Shown in pieces: positions 27,685-37,263 of a DNA stretch of 42,468 nt. The stretch is from the NCBI GenBank assembly GCA_017620235.1, contig JAFZQT010000082.1, positions 1-42,468 on the forward strand. Direction: 5' to 3'. The notes under the pieces are model-generated. The model did no database searches and was not told the origin of the DNA. It saw only the letters and a list, made by a program, of their open reading frames with translations. Origin of the DNA: Butyrivibrio sp. (GTDB taxonomy: Bacteria; Bacillota; Clostridia; Lachnospirales; Lachnospiraceae). Every line of letters starts with the position of its first letter. Position 1 is the first letter of the stretch. The position numbers and the translations under genes are program-made.

Positions 27685-28914
27685 ATGAACATCGAAGAAG
27701 CAAAAGAGAAACTACAGAAGTATGGACAGGAGCATGTGCTTAAGTACTATTCCGAACTTAGCGATTCTGAGAAGCAGGAACTTCTCGCGCAGGTTGAGGA
27801 CACGGATTTTGCAGTACTTGCTAATTGCAAGAACCTCGGACATGCTGATGAAAGAGGAGAGTTTGCACCTTTAGCGGCTCTTCAGGTTTCAGAGATTGAG
27901 AAGAGGAAAGACGAGTTTACAAAGCTTGGCGTTGAGACAATCAAGGCAGGCAAAGTAGCTGCGGTTCTTCTCGCAGGTGGAATGGGAACAAGACTTGGTT
28001 CCGACAATCCGAAAGGAATGTATGACATCGGTATAACCAAGCCCGTTTATATTTTCCAGAGAATAATCGAGAATCTACTTGATACGGTTAAACAGGCAGA
28101 CGGCACATATATCCGTCTTTTCATCATGACTAGTGAAAAGAACAATGATGCTACCATTAATTTCCTTAAAGAGAAAAACTTCTTCGGTTATCCTGAAGAT
28201 AAGATCACATTCTTTAAGCAGGAAATGGCACCGGCTTCAGACTATGATGGAAAGGTATACATGGAGAGCAAGTCAAGAATATCAACTTCTCCCAATGGTA
28301 ATGCCGGCTGGTATTCATCACTTCTTAAAGCAGGACTTCGTGATGTTATCGTAAAAGAGGGCATCGAGTGGATAGACATTTTTGCAGTGGATAATGTTCT
28401 TCAGAGAATTGCAGATCCTTGCTTTGTAGGAGCTACAGTTGCAGCAAAGGTTTCTTGCGGAGCCAAGGTTGTAAGAAAGAACGCTCCCGATGAGAAGGTA
28501 GGCGTTATGTGTCTTGAAGACGGCAAGCCTTCAATCGTAGAGTATTACGAGCTCTCTCAGGAGATGATGGATGCTAAGGACGAGAACGGTGATCCTGCAT
28601 ACAACTACGGAGTTATTCTCAACTACATGTTCAATGAGAAGGCTCTTTATGAAATCGCTCAGAAGGAACTTCCTCTTCACGTTGTAGAGAAGAAGATCCC
28701 TTACATAGATGAGAATGCAAATCTTGTTAAGCCTGAGACTCCAAACGGATGCAAGTTTGAGCAGCTCGTTCTTGATATGATCCATATGCTTGATACATGC
28801 CTTCCTTATGAGGTAGTAAGAGAGCACGAGTTTGCACCTATCAAGAATAAGACAGGTGTTGATTCTGTTGAGTCAGCAAGAGAGCTTTGCAAGAAGAACG
28901 GAATTGAACTATAA
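27685..28914 (+). CDS. UDPGP-family UDP-sugar pyrophosphorylase (AGX type)
   Basis: 409 residues. The nucleotidyltransferase signature LAGGMGTRLG (96-105) is followed by K110 in DNPKGMYDIG. The helical N-terminus and this motif place it with AGX/UAP-type UDP-sugar pyrophosphorylases rather than bacterial GalU or GlmU. It makes a UDP-hexose (UDP-glucose, -galactose or -GlcNAc) from the sugar 1-phosphate and UTP. The start ATG 27685 follows GGAGGG; the earlier in-frame start lies inside the hairpin region. It is 26 nt before galE, so the two genes form a UDP-sugar unit. Confidence 0.9.
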   Translation: MNIEEAKEKLQKYGQEHVLKYYSELSDSEKQELLAQVEDTDFAVLANCKNLGHADERGEFAPLAALQVSEIEKRKDEFTKLGVETIKAGKVAAVLLAGGMGTRLGSDNPKGMYDIGITKPVYIFQRIIENLLDTVKQADGTYIRLFIMTSEKNNDATINFLKEKNFFGYPEDKITFFKQEMAPASDYDGKVYMESKSRISTSPNGNAGWYSSLLKAGLRDVIVKEGIEWIDIFAVDNVLQRIADPCFVGATVAAKVSCGAKVVRKNAPDEKVGVMCLEDGKPSIVEYYELSQEMMDAKDENGDPAYNYGVILNYMFNEKALYEIAQKELPLHVVEKKIPYIDENANLVKPETPNGCKFEQLVLDMIHMLDTCLPYEVVREHEFAPIKNKTGVDSVESARELCKKNGIEL

Positions 28915-28940
28915 GAAATTTGACTGAAAGAAGGTAAGAC

Positions 28941-29957
28941 ATGACTATATTAGTAACAGGAGGAGCCGGATACATTGGCTCACATACTGTTGTTGAACTT
29001 CAGAATGCCGGTTATGACGTTGTTGTAATGGACAACCTTGTTAATGCAAGCAAGAAGGTAATCGGAAGACTTGAAGCAATCACAGGCAAAAAAGTACCTT
29101 TCTATGAGACTGATATTAGAGACCGTGAAGGTTTGGAAGAGATCTTCACAAAAGAGAAAATTGACGGAGTTATCCATTTTGCCGGATTGAAGGCAGTTGG
29201 AGAATCTGTTGAGAAACCTTGGGAATACTATGAGAACAATATCTCAGGAACACTCACTCTTGTTGATGTTATGAGAAAGCATAATTGCAAGAATATTATC
29301 TTTTCATCATCAGCAACTGTATACGGCGATCCTGCATTTGTTCCGATAACCGAGGAATGTCCAAAGGGAACATGTACAAATCCTTACGGATGGACCAAAT
29401 CAATGCTTGAACAGGTACTTTCCGATATCTATAAGGCTGACAACGAGTGGAACGTGGTTCTTCTTCGTTACTTCAACCCTATCGGAGCTCACAAGAGCGG
29501 AACAATCGGAGAGAACCCTAACGGAATTCCCAACAACCTCATGCCTTATATAACACAGGTTGCTGTAGGAAAACTCCCTCAGCTCAATGTATTCGGTAAT
29601 GATTATGATACGCCTGACGGAACCGGTGTGCGCGATTACATCCACGTTGTGGATCTTGCACTCGGACATGTCAAAGCGCTCAAGAAGTTTGAGTCAGGAA
29701 GCGGACTTAATATCTACAATCTCGGAACGGGAGCAGGATACAGCGTTCTTGATATAGTTAAGAACTTTGAAGAGGCAACAGGAATTAAGATTCCGTATGA
29801 GATTAAGCCAAGACGCGCAGGAGATATTGCTACATGTTATTCTAATGCGGATAAAGCGGCAAAAGAACTTGGCTGGCATGCACAGTATGGAATAAAAGAG
29901 ATGTGCGCTGATTCATGGAAGTGGCAGAGTCAGAATCCTAACGGATATGATGAATAA
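28941..29957 (+). CDS. galE: UDP-glucose 4-epimerase
   Basis: 338 residues, extended SDR enzyme interconverting UDP-glucose and UDP-galactose. NAD-binding GGAGYIG (7-13), S124, Y149 and K153 (NPYGWTK), exactly the numbering of E. coli GalE. The C-terminal substrate region includes [10 protein letters not shown]. Ribosome site GAAGG about 7 nt before ATG. It is paired with the pyrophosphorylase and followed by a terminator, so it likely supplies UDP-galactose for cell-surface glycans as well as Leloir metabolism. Confidence 0.97.
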   Translation: MTILVTGGAGYIGSHTVVELQNAGYDVVVMDNLVNASKKVIGRLEAITGKKVPFYETDIRDREGLEEIFTKEKIDGVIHFAGLKAVGESVEKPWEYYENNISGTLTLVDVMRKHNCKNIIFSSSATVYGDPAFVPITEECPKGTCTNPYGWTKSMLEQVLSDIYKADNEWNVVLLRYFNPIGAHKSGTIGENPNGIPNNLMPYITQVAVGKLPQLNVFGNDYDTPDGTGVRDYIHVVDLALGHVKALKKFESGSGLNIYNLGTGAGYSVLDIVKNFEEATGIKIPYEIKPRRAGDIATCYSNADKAAKELGWHAQYGIKEMCADSWKWQSQNPNGYDE

Positions 29958-29978
29958 TTAAGATGAATTGAATTTATG

Positions 29979-30018
29979 CTGGTCGTATGCTCTATTAAAG
30001 AACATGCGACCGGTTTTT
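29979..30018 (+). terminator. Terminator after galE
   Basis: Stem CTGGTCGTATG / CATGCGACCGG (two G-U pairs), 13-nt loop, followed by TTTTT. Confidence 0.85.
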
Positions 30019-30042
30019 ACTATCGGAATAACAGGAGATAAG

Positions 30043-30312
30043 ATGTTTAGACTTTGGGTTAGATTGGTGGAGGATAACCACCTTATAAAAGATATGGTAG
30101 TTTGTGATGAAACACTAGATTCAAGAACACATAAAGTAATGAATGCCATTGAGAAGGCATGCTATGAGATGGACCTTTCCAAGCCAATCTGGCTTGATAA
30201 TATAGTTAAAGATTTTCAGATTCATGCAAAGTGTCGATTCTATAAAGATTCGTTTATTGATCAGGTTGATTTTGATTATATGGAGATACAAGTTATCGAA
30301 GAAGACTATTAA
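30043..30312 (+). CDS. Conserved-looking small cytoplasmic protein, unknown function
   Basis: 89 residues from ATG 30043, which follows ACAGGAG by 6 nt; the longer frame from 29968 runs through the galE terminator and is not credible. No signal peptide or membrane helix. It is mixed alpha/beta, with an acidic end (IEEDY) and WLDNIVKDFQIHAKCRF near the middle. The size and the well-placed ribosome site support a real gene. No function is deduced. It lies alone between the galE terminator and the protease gene; the 106-nt AT-rich gap after it holds no clear terminator. Confidence 0.7.
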   Translation: MFRLWVRLVEDNHLIKDMVVCDETLDSRTHKVMNAIEKACYEMDLSKPIWLDNIVKDFQIHAKCRFYKDSFIDQVDFDYMEIQVIEEDY

Positions 30313-30418
30313 AAATATACGTTATTTTTTTATAATAAAATAAACACAATTTCGACACATAATGAAACTATACTTATTTTAACAAAGAGAAAATTGAAAA
30401 AGGAAGAAGGTAGATACT

Positions 30419-31930
30419 ATGTATGATGATGTAACCAAAGATCAGAATGGTGTAAATCCGTCTAACTCATACAACAGTTATAACTACACGAATTACAATT
30501 ATTCCGATGACAAAACATACAACGGAGATTTGACAGGACAGGGCGCATATGGATACGGGAATGGTGGTAATAATTACGGTTCCTATCAGTATTCAAATGC
30601 GGGAAGTACAATGGGGAATGCTATGGGTAATATTCAAAGGCCTGTTAGTAAGAAGGGCCTAAAAGTTTTAGTTTCAGTTTTAGTGGCACTTGTGCTTGTT
30701 GGTGGAGTAGGCACAGGAGGATATTTTTTGTTCCACACATATGGTAAAAATATTCCGCTTTTAACATCACGTAAGGATGCAGCGGAAGATGATAAGGGCG
30801 CGTCGGCGGATAATATCGCAACGACGACAGTATCAAGCGAGGCGAAAGCTACTGTAACAGACGTTACCGGAGTTGTTCAGGAAGTTATGCCTTCAATGGT
30901 AATCATTCATAATAATCGAACATCTGAACCCGACTTTTTCGGATATACTTCGGAAGAGTTGATCTCAGGAAGTGGAATTATTGTAGGTAAGAACGATTCA
31001 GAGCTTTTGATAGCAACAAACTATCATGTTATTGATGGTGAAGGCAAGATAGAAGTTATCTTTTCCGACGGATCGACTGATGAGGAAGCGGCTAAAAAAG
31101 CTGTTCCTGCGGACTTAAAGGGCCCCGATCCCGATATGGATCTTGCGGTAATTGCTGTATCTCTTAAGGATATTCCTGCTGACACGGCATCAAAGATAAA
31201 AGTTGCAACTCTTGGAGACAGCAACTCGCTTACACTTGGTGAGCCCGCTATTGCAATCGGTAATGCTCTTGGATATGGACAGTCTGTTTCTACCGGTGTT
31301 ATTTCTGCTATTAACAGAAAGTTCGAAGTAGCAAAGGGCGTATACAAGGTATATATTCAGACAGATGCTGCGATTAACCCCGGAAACTCAGGTGGTGCAC
31401 TTCTTAATATCAAAGGTGAAGTAATTGGTATTAACTCTATCAAGATCGGTCAGGCAGCAGTTGAAGGTATGGGATATGCTATTCCTATCTCAGCAGCAAA
31501 GCCTAAGATTGAAGAGCTTATGAACCAGGAGACCAAGAAGAAAGTTAGCGAAGAAGATCAGGGTGCTCTTGGAATCACAGGTTTCAGCGTTTCTACCGAA
31601 GATACACAGAAGTACGGAATACCTCAGGGCGTATATGTTATTGAGCCCATACCCGGAGGCGGAGCAGAAAAAGCAGGAATCAACAAGGGCGATGTCATTG
31701 TTAAGTTTGACGGAGTCGATATCGGTTCTATGGATGATCTTCAGTCAAGACTTAAATATTATGCGGTTGGTTCTAAGGTAAAGGTAACTGTGCTCAGACC
31801 TGAAGGAAATGATTATAAATCAATGGAAGTTGAAGTAGAGCTGTCGAAGCTTAACGGTGGTTCATCCGGCGGACGCGGTTCAGAGTCCGAGAAAGCTCCT
31901 GAGAATGAGGATGAAAGCGCAAGCGGCTGA
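30419..31930 (+). CDS. htrA: Membrane-anchored HtrA/DegP-type serine protease with PDZ domain
   Basis: 503 residues. The cytoplasmic N-terminus (1-78) is unusually rich in Tyr, Asn and Gly (SYNSYNYTNYNYSDD), followed by one transmembrane helix (about 81-106). The extracellular trypsin-like domain has the triad H203 (NYHVIDG), D241 (DMDLAVI) and S324 (NPGNSGGAL). A PDZ domain covers about 383-475, then an acidic Gly/Ser-rich tail. It degrades or refolds misfolded envelope proteins. AGGAAGAAGG precedes the ATG. Confidence 0.95.
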   Translation: MYDDVTKDQNGVNPSNSYNSYNYTNYNYSDDKTYNGDLTGQGAYGYGNGGNNYGSYQYSNAGSTMGNAMGNIQRPVSKKGLKVLVSVLVALVLVGGVGTGGYFLFHTYGKNIPLLTSRKDAAEDDKGASADNIATTTVSSEAKATVTDVTGVVQEVMPSMVIIHNNRTSEPDFFGYTSEELISGSGIIVGKNDSELLIATNYHVIDGEGKIEVIFSDGSTDEEAAKKAVPADLKGPDPDMDLAVIAVSLKDIPADTASKIKVATLGDSNSLTLGEPAIAIGNALGYGQSVSTGVISAINRKFEVAKGVYKVYIQTDAAINPGNSGGALLNIKGEVIGINSIKIGQAAVEGMGYAIPISAAKPKIEELMNQETKKKVSEEDQGALGITGFSVSTEDTQKYGIPQGVYVIEPIPGGGAEKAGINKGDVIVKFDGVDIGSMDDLQSRLKYYAVGSKVKVTVLRPEGNDYKSMEVEVELSKLNGGSSGGRGSESEKAPENEDESASG

Positions 31931-31958
31931 TAAATTATAATAACTTATGAATTAAAAT

Positions 31959-32001
31959 AGGCTGTTCAAAATGAAATCATTTTGAACAGCCTTATATTTT
32001 T
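31959..32001. terminator. Bidirectional terminator between htrA and clpX
   Basis: Perfect 16-bp stem AGGCTGTTCAAAATGA / TCATTTTGAACAGCCT with an AA centre, flanked by AAAAT on the left and TATATTTTT on the right, serving both converging genes. Confidence 0.9.
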
Positions 32002-32012
32002 GATTCAGACTA

Positions 32013-33560
32013 TTAAACTATAGTTGCCTGCTCTTTATTGAATACAGGAATCTGAGGGTGAATTCCTTCGCCTCTGATCTCGATAAGAGGTGAAGATTTA
32101 CCTTCAATATAGTCTCTTGTTATCGTTACGCGTCCTATGTTGTCATCTTTTGGAATCTCATACATGATATCAAGCATGAAATCTTCGATGATGGCCCTGA
32201 GTGCACGCGCTCCGGTTTCTTTTTCCAACGCTTTCTCTGCAATTGCCTCGAGAGCGCTGTCATCAAATCTAAGATCAACTTCGTCCAGAGCAAGGAGCTT
32301 CTGGTACTGCTTAAGAATAGCATTTTTGGGCTCTTGGAGAATCTGTATGAGCATCTCCTTAGTGAGCGCCTGCAATGTGCAGATAATTGGAAGTCTTCCC
32401 AAAAATTCAGGGATCATTCCGAATTTCTTAAGATCCTCAACGGTAACATTAGAGAGAACGTTGGGATCGTCTGCGTATTTATCCTTAAGATCGGCGTCAA
32501 AACCGATTGAAGTCTGTTTATTGAGCCTCTGAGTAATGATATCTTCAAGATCCGGGAAAGCACCACCACAGATAAACAGAATGTTTCTTGTGTTTACTGT
32601 GGCAAGAGGAACCATGGCGTTTTTGCTTCCTGCTCCGACGGGAACTTCTACGTTTGATCCTTCAAGGAGCTTGAGCATTCCCTGCTGTACGGATTCTCCG
32701 CTTACGTCTCTTGCTGTGGTGTTTTTCTTTTTAGCGATCTTATCTATCTCATCGATAAAGATAATGCCGTGTTCAGTCTTTTCTACATCATTGCCTGCTG
32801 CGGCAAGAAGTTTACTTACAACGCTTTCGATGTCGTCACCGATGTAGCCTGCTTCTGTAAGTGATGTTGCGTCTGCGATGGCAAGCGGAACATCAAGAAG
32901 CTTTGCAAGGGTCTTAACGAGGTAGGTTTTACCGCTACCTGTCGGACCAAGGAGGAGAATGTTTGATTTTTCAATCTCGATCTCATCCATTGTGTCTGTG
33001 GCAACACGCTTGTAGTGGTTGTAGACTGCAACAGACATAACTTTTTTTGCCTTATCCTGTCCGATTATGAATTCATCAAGTTTAGCCTTGATCTTGTGAG
33101 GAGCAGGAATATTTCTGATATCTATAACGGGCTTAGATTTTGCTTCGCTCTTTTTCTTGATCTTCTGTGAGTTAGGGATGCCGCCCATATTAAAGTCACC
33201 GGGCATATCGCCTATGTTGAAAAATCCTACATTTGGGAATGTACCCATGTTCTTATTGAGTTCATTCATAAGATTAGGGTTGTTCAGAAGATTCTGATAA
33301 TCAAACTGTGTGACTGTATCCATTGTTTTGTGCATACAGTCTTCGCAGATGCAGATGTTGTTGGGAAGGTGGAACATTTTGCCCGCCTTGCTCTCAGGCC
33401 TTCTGCATACGAAGCACACATCTTCAAATTCGGACTTGTCGTTATTATCGTCTTTGTCGTTGTTTGAAGTGTTATCGTTTGTGGTTTCTGTGTCTTTATT
33501 ATTTAGTTCATCATCTTTAACTTCTCTGAAATCGAAGTTATCGTCTCTGTTATCTTCCAT
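32013..33560 (-). CDS. clpX: ClpX-type AAA+ unfoldase with acidic N-terminal extension
   Basis: 515 residues against about 420 for standard ClpX. An Asp/Asn/Thr-rich tail (1-47) precedes the zinc finger (C49, C52, C72, C75); an Asn/Gly/Met-rich linker (about 88-130) leads to the AAA+ core. Walker A GPTGSGKT (205-212), Walker B IIFIDEID (266-273), pore loop GYIG (239-241 region, usually GYVG), the ClpP-docking IGF (352-354) and the Arg-finger region PEFLGRLP are all present, so a ClpP partner is expected. clpP is not nearby. It follows carbamate kinase by 23 nt on the same strand. A second, standard ClpX may exist in the genome. Confidence 0.92.
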   Translation of the reverse strand: MEDNRDDNFDFREVKDDELNNKDTETTNDNTSNNDKDDNNDKSEFEDVCFVCRRPESKAGKMFHLPNNICICEDCMHKTMDTVTQFDYQNLLNNPNLMNELNKNMGTFPNVGFFNIGDMPGDFNMGGIPNSQKIKKKSEAKSKPVIDIRNIPAPHKIKAKLDEFIIGQDKAKKVMSVAVYNHYKRVATDTMDEIEIEKSNILLLGPTGSGKTYLVKTLAKLLDVPLAIADATSLTEAGYIGDDIESVVSKLLAAAGNDVEKTEHGIIFIDEIDKIAKKKNTTARDVSGESVQQGMLKLLEGSNVEVPVGAGSKNAMVPLATVNTRNILFICGGAFPDLEDIITQRLNKQTSIGFDADLKDKYADDPNVLSNVTVEDLKKFGMIPEFLGRLPIICTLQALTKEMLIQILQEPKNAILKQYQKLLALDEVDLRFDDSALEAIAEKALEKETGARALRAIIEDFMLDIMYEIPKDDNIGRVTITRDYIEGKSSPLIEIRGEGIHPQIPVFNKEQATIV

Positions 33561-33583
33561 AATTTCTCCATGTGGAAAAGAGG

Positions 33584-34522
33584 TTATTCAAAAGTTACGA
33601 AAGTACCTGCTTTTCCTTTGAGCGCATCAGCAACAGATGCAAGAGAGGTGATAAGAACCGAACCGTCGTGGTTTGACTCCAAGAACTCAATTGCTGCGTT
33701 GATCTTGGGAAGCATATCAACTTCGCCAAATTCGCCTGCTTCGATGTACTCTTTTGCGTCTTTAATGTTCATTTTAAGGATGGGTTCCTGATCATCCTTG
33801 CCAAAATTCTTATATACGTAAGGAACCGATGTAAGAATGATAAGTCTGTCTGACTTAAGATCTGCTGCGAGCTTTCCTGCAATGGCATCTTTCTCGATTA
33901 CCGCAGAAGCACCTTTAAGTACGTGACCCTGCTCGATTACAGGGATTCCGCCACCGCCGCATGCGATAACGATCTGACCTGCATCTACAAGAGTTTTGAT
34001 TGCATCAATCTCAACAATATCGATAGGATTGGGAGCTGCAACGATTCTTCTGTAGCCTTTTCCCTCATCCTCTTTTACAAAGTTACCTTTTTTTACTTCT
34101 GTATCGGCATCTTCCTTGGACATGTAACGTCCGATTGCCTTGGTGGGAGCATAGAAAGCCTCGTCATAAGGATCTACGGTAACCTGTGTAAGGATAGTGC
34201 TGACAGGTTTTGAAATTCCTCTGCTTGTGAGCTCTGTCTTGAGAGAGTTCTGAATATCATAGCCTACATAGCCCTGACTCATTGCGTTACATACGCACAT
34301 GGGAGCGGATGTGTAATCTATATACATTCTGTGAAGCTCAGTCATTGCTTTGTGGATCATGCTGACCTGAGGTCCGTTACTGTGAGTTATAACAAGCTGA
34401 TAGCCTGCTTCTATAAGGTCGGCGAGTGCTTTTGCCGTAAGCTTTGTGGCATTTCTTTGTTCATGTGTAGTAACACCCAGTGCTTCATGACCGAGAGAAA
34501 CTACGGCTTTGATGTTTTCCAT
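33584..34522 (-). CDS. arcC: Carbamate kinase
   Basis: 312 residues, amino-acid-kinase fold. It makes ATP from carbamoyl phosphate and ADP, or the reverse. THSNGPQVSMI (46-56), VIACGGGGIPV (about 188-198) and IEKDAIAGKLAA (about 210-221) are clear family blocks. The first phosphate loop reads SLGHEALG instead of the classical LGGNAL; a His in this loop occurs in a clostridial subgroup. No arginine deiminase or ornithine carbamoyltransferase gene lies nearby, so the source of carbamoyl phosphate is unknown. The neighbour clpX is likely cotranscribed. Confidence 0.93.
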   Translation of the reverse strand: MENIKAVVSLGHEALGVTTHEQRNATKLTAKALADLIEAGYQLVITHSNGPQVSMIHKAMTELHRMYIDYTSAPMCVCNAMSQGYVGYDIQNSLKTELTSRGISKPVSTILTQVTVDPYDEAFYAPTKAIGRYMSKEDADTEVKKGNFVKEDEGKGYRRIVAAPNPIDIVEIDAIKTLVDAGQIVIACGGGGIPVIEQGHVLKGASAVIEKDAIAGKLAADLKSDRLIILTSVPYVYKNFGKDDQEPILKMNIKDAKEYIEAGEFGEVDMLPKINAAIEFLESNHDGSVLITSLASVADALKGKAGTFVTFE

Positions 34523-34596
34523 GTTGTCCTCATTTCTGCACGTGCATCGTGCTTAATAAGATAATAATTTATTCTACAATAATTATGGCTGTTTTT

Positions 34597-36519
34597 CTAG
34601 TCACGGTGGAGTCTGGCATATACGTTTGGATCAAGATCCGGATTGACTTTGGTAAGCCTTCTGTCATAGGTCATTAGACCGTTTACTTCTTCTTCGACAT
34701 CGCTGACCTGCGTATATACTGCTCCTGAAAGCCCCTTTGAAATAAGGGGAATAATATTTGCGTTTATCACGTTGTAGTAAGCAACGCCCAGAGCTTCGAG
34801 TGTGTCATATTTCTTGTAGCCAAAAACTCTGTCAACGCTGGAGTGACCGTCAATGTGGCAAGTAAATCCGCCGTATTCGGAGATTACAAAAGCCCTGTTC
34901 TTTGGATCTTTTTCAACAGCGAGTGGTCTGAAGTAGTTGTGCACGCTTCTAAAATCGCCGCTTCCTTCGTCGAACCAGCCGCTTGCCTGATCGATAGGTC
35001 TTGTCTTATCGAGTTCTTTTGCCATTACTGTGGCGCCTGCGGCATTAAATTGTCCCCAGCCTTCGTTAAACAGAACCCATGTGCCAATTGAAGGTACGCT
35101 GTAGAGGTATCTTATTGTGTTCTGCATCTCGTTAAGCCATTCTCGCCTTCCGTCTGCGGAATGTCTTGAGAAAGTCTTGTAATATGCGGGACCATCCGAC
35201 ATTCTTCCGAATACTTTAGGGAAAAGAGTCGGGAGATAAGATACCATGGGCTTTGCATATGATGAACCGCCGCTTACCATGTCCTGCCATACTATCATTC
35301 CGAGTCTGTCGCAGTGGTAGTACCAACGTGCTGCCTCGATCTTTACGTGCTTTCTCATCATATTGAAATGAAGTCTTTTCATCTCCATGATGTCGAATAT
35401 AAGCGCCTCGTCAGATGGAGCGGTGTAAAGACCGTCCGGCCAGTAGCCCTGATCAAGTACTCCCATCAGGAAGTAGGGCTTGTGGTTCAGATAGAAGCGC
35501 ATTGTGCCCGCATTGTCTTTTTCAATGGTAAAAGATCTCATGGCAAAGTAGGATTCTACGCTGTCTTCGCCTGCCTCGATAAGAAGCTTATACAGGAACG
35601 GATCTTCAGGGCTCCAAAGGTGTGCATCTTCGATCTCGAAAGTGAATCTGCATCCCGCAGGAGAGAATTCTTTTGCGTCAGCTTCGTTAGAAGGAAATGT
35701 GTCTGATGAAAAGAGCTTTTCCTTTTCGAAGTTAACGTGATCGTTTGATTTCTCAGGAGTTATCGTTTCAAGTTCCGGTATTCTGACATTTACGTCGCAA
35801 GGCCTGTTTGTTGATACTTCAACAGTTACGTGCTTAAGATCCTGCGAAGGAGTTACGATAAGTTCCCTTATATAGGTCTCGGGAACTTCCTCGATCCACA
35901 CGGTCTGCCAGATTCCGCTCTGTGCGGTGTAGTACATGCCACCTCTTCTGAGGGTCTGCTTGCCTCTGCTGTGGTATGAACTGTCGCTTGTGTCCCTTAC
36001 CTTGACGTGCAAAAGAGTATCAATCGCGCTCTTGTCATTGTGTGTGAACTTCAGATGATCCGTTATGTCCAGAGTAAAAGGAAGATATCCGCCACCGTGA
36101 GAGCCGACAAACTGGGAGTTTACGTACACTTCGGCAAACTGATCGACTGCTCCGAAATGAAGGAGGAATCTTGAGTTTTTATATTTTCTTTTAAGTGGTG
36201 GAAGGACCTTTTTGTACCAGAGAACTTGGTCCGGAAGAAGTCTCTTTTCAACACCTGATAAAAAGCTTTCGGGTGAAAAAGGTACGAGAATCTCGCCGTC
36301 TGTGTCCGCGGGGAGCACGTTTGCCGAGATATCCTGAACTATTCTGTATTCCCATGTACCGTTCAAATTTATAAAGCCGTCTCTTACAAAGCGCGGCCTT
36401 GGATATTCGGGGAGAACATTGTCTTTATCAAGGTTCTCGCCCCATACTGTATAAAGTCTGTTAAGCACATCGTCCTCGTGAGGTTTGTCGATTGCTTTTA
36501 TTGCATCAATTAAGTCCAT
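34597..36519 (-). CDS. GH2 family glycoside hydrolase, intracellular
   Basis: 640 residues from ATG 36519, which follows GGAAGG by 6 nt; a TTG start two codons earlier is less likely. No signal peptide. Jelly-roll sugar-binding domain (about 45-215), immunoglobulin-like domain, then a TIM barrel with acid/base E486 (LFNEGWGQF) and nucleophile E548 (VISEYGGF). It lacks the extra C-terminal domains of LacZ. Substrate is uncertain: beta-galactosidase, mannosidase and glucuronidase activities all occur in GH2. The preceding gene overlaps its start by 14 nt, suggesting coupling. Confidence 0.9.
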   Translation of the reverse strand: MDLIDAIKAIDKPHEDDVLNRLYTVWGENLDKDNVLPEYPRPRFVRDGFINLNGTWEYRIVQDISANVLPADTDGEILVPFSPESFLSGVEKRLLPDQVLWYKKVLPPLKRKYKNSRFLLHFGAVDQFAEVYVNSQFVGSHGGGYLPFTLDITDHLKFTHNDKSAIDTLLHVKVRDTSDSSYHSRGKQTLRRGGMYYTAQSGIWQTVWIEEVPETYIRELIVTPSQDLKHVTVEVSTNRPCDVNVRIPELETITPEKSNDHVNFEKEKLFSSDTFPSNEADAKEFSPAGCRFTFEIEDAHLWSPEDPFLYKLLIEAGEDSVESYFAMRSFTIEKDNAGTMRFYLNHKPYFLMGVLDQGYWPDGLYTAPSDEALIFDIMEMKRLHFNMMRKHVKIEAARWYYHCDRLGMIVWQDMVSGGSSYAKPMVSYLPTLFPKVFGRMSDGPAYYKTFSRHSADGRREWLNEMQNTIRYLYSVPSIGTWVLFNEGWGQFNAAGATVMAKELDKTRPIDQASGWFDEGSGDFRSVHNYFRPLAVEKDPKNRAFVISEYGGFTCHIDGHSSVDRVFGYKKYDTLEALGVAYYNVINANIIPLISKGLSGAVYTQVSDVEEEVNGLMTYDRRLTKVNPDLDPNVYARLHRD

Positions 36520-37246
36520 TTTCAACCTTCCCTGTATTTACGGCAGCGATCAGATTTTGGTAGAACGCTGTCAATGTTGCATATCTATAGACAGAAATCC
36601 ACAAAAGTGGGATGAACATAGTCAAGCATCCGAAAACAATAAGCGGAATGAAGCTTATGTGCAGACAAAAGAGCTTAAACCTGTTCCCTTGCATCAGAGA
36701 TTTGCTGTACACAAGGAGCTCTTTTGCCGATCTGTCAGGATAATCATGTAATAAATAAAAAGCTTGCGAATATGTGAGTGACACGTAGATATTTACTATA
36801 AGTCCGAGAGCGAACACAACATAGAATGAAATGCGCACGGTCATTGGCGATGCCGGTGTCAGTATAAACAAAATGATTGAAGCGGGAAGACTTGTGAAGA
36901 AGTCTGCCAGTACAAAGACTGACTGGATCTTGACCGCTTTATCCGGGTGCTGCTTTAGTCCGAAGAAAATGTCGTTTGACGAAACTGTCTGTGAATAGAT
37001 CAGATTCATGTACAGATAAGCTTTTCCTGAGACCAGAACGCCCAATAATATGCTGACTATAAGGATGATAATTTCATTTATCGCAAATATAACAAGGCTA
37101 CCCGAGTCTGAAATAGTCAAAATGCTCGAGATAGCCATTCTAAGAACGAAAATTATAATATTGGCGAGTATTAAAATACCGTATTTATCAAGTGATCTTT
37201 CTTTGGCGATTGCCTTTAATTCTGCTGCTGTCTTAAGATTAGTCAT
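36506..37246 (-). CDS. DUF975-like integral membrane protein
   Basis: 246 residues with about six hydrophobic helices (from about 22 to 220) and a charged N-terminus (LKAIAKERSLDKYG). Layout and the ...ALGLIVNIYVSLTYSQAFYLLHD block resemble the DUF975 family common in Firmicutes; function unknown. GGGAG precedes the ATG. The last 14 nt overlap the GH2 gene and the upstream neighbour ends 17 nt away, so it sits in a tight minus-strand run. Confidence 0.7.
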   Translation of the reverse strand: MTNLKTAAELKAIAKERSLDKYGILILANIIIFVLRMAISSILTISDSGSLVIFAINEIIILIVSILLGVLVSGKAYLYMNLIYSQTVSSNDIFFGLKQHPDKAVKIQSVFVLADFFTSLPASIILFILTPASPMTVRISFYVVFALGLIVNIYVSLTYSQAFYLLHDYPDRSAKELLVYSKSLMQGNRFKLFCLHISFIPLIVFGCLTMFIPLLWISVYRYATLTAFYQNLIAAVNTGKVENGLN

Positions 37247-37263
37247 TAAAAATAGCTCCCAAC

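Noticed and set aside
29968..30042. N-terminal extension of the small protein after galE
   Set aside because: It would be encoded by the galE terminator hairpin; ACAGGAG supports ATG 30043.
30313..30418. Terminator or riboswitch before the HtrA-type gene
   Set aside because: The gap is AT-rich with a T7 run but no stable stem precedes it, and no riboswitch core was recognised.
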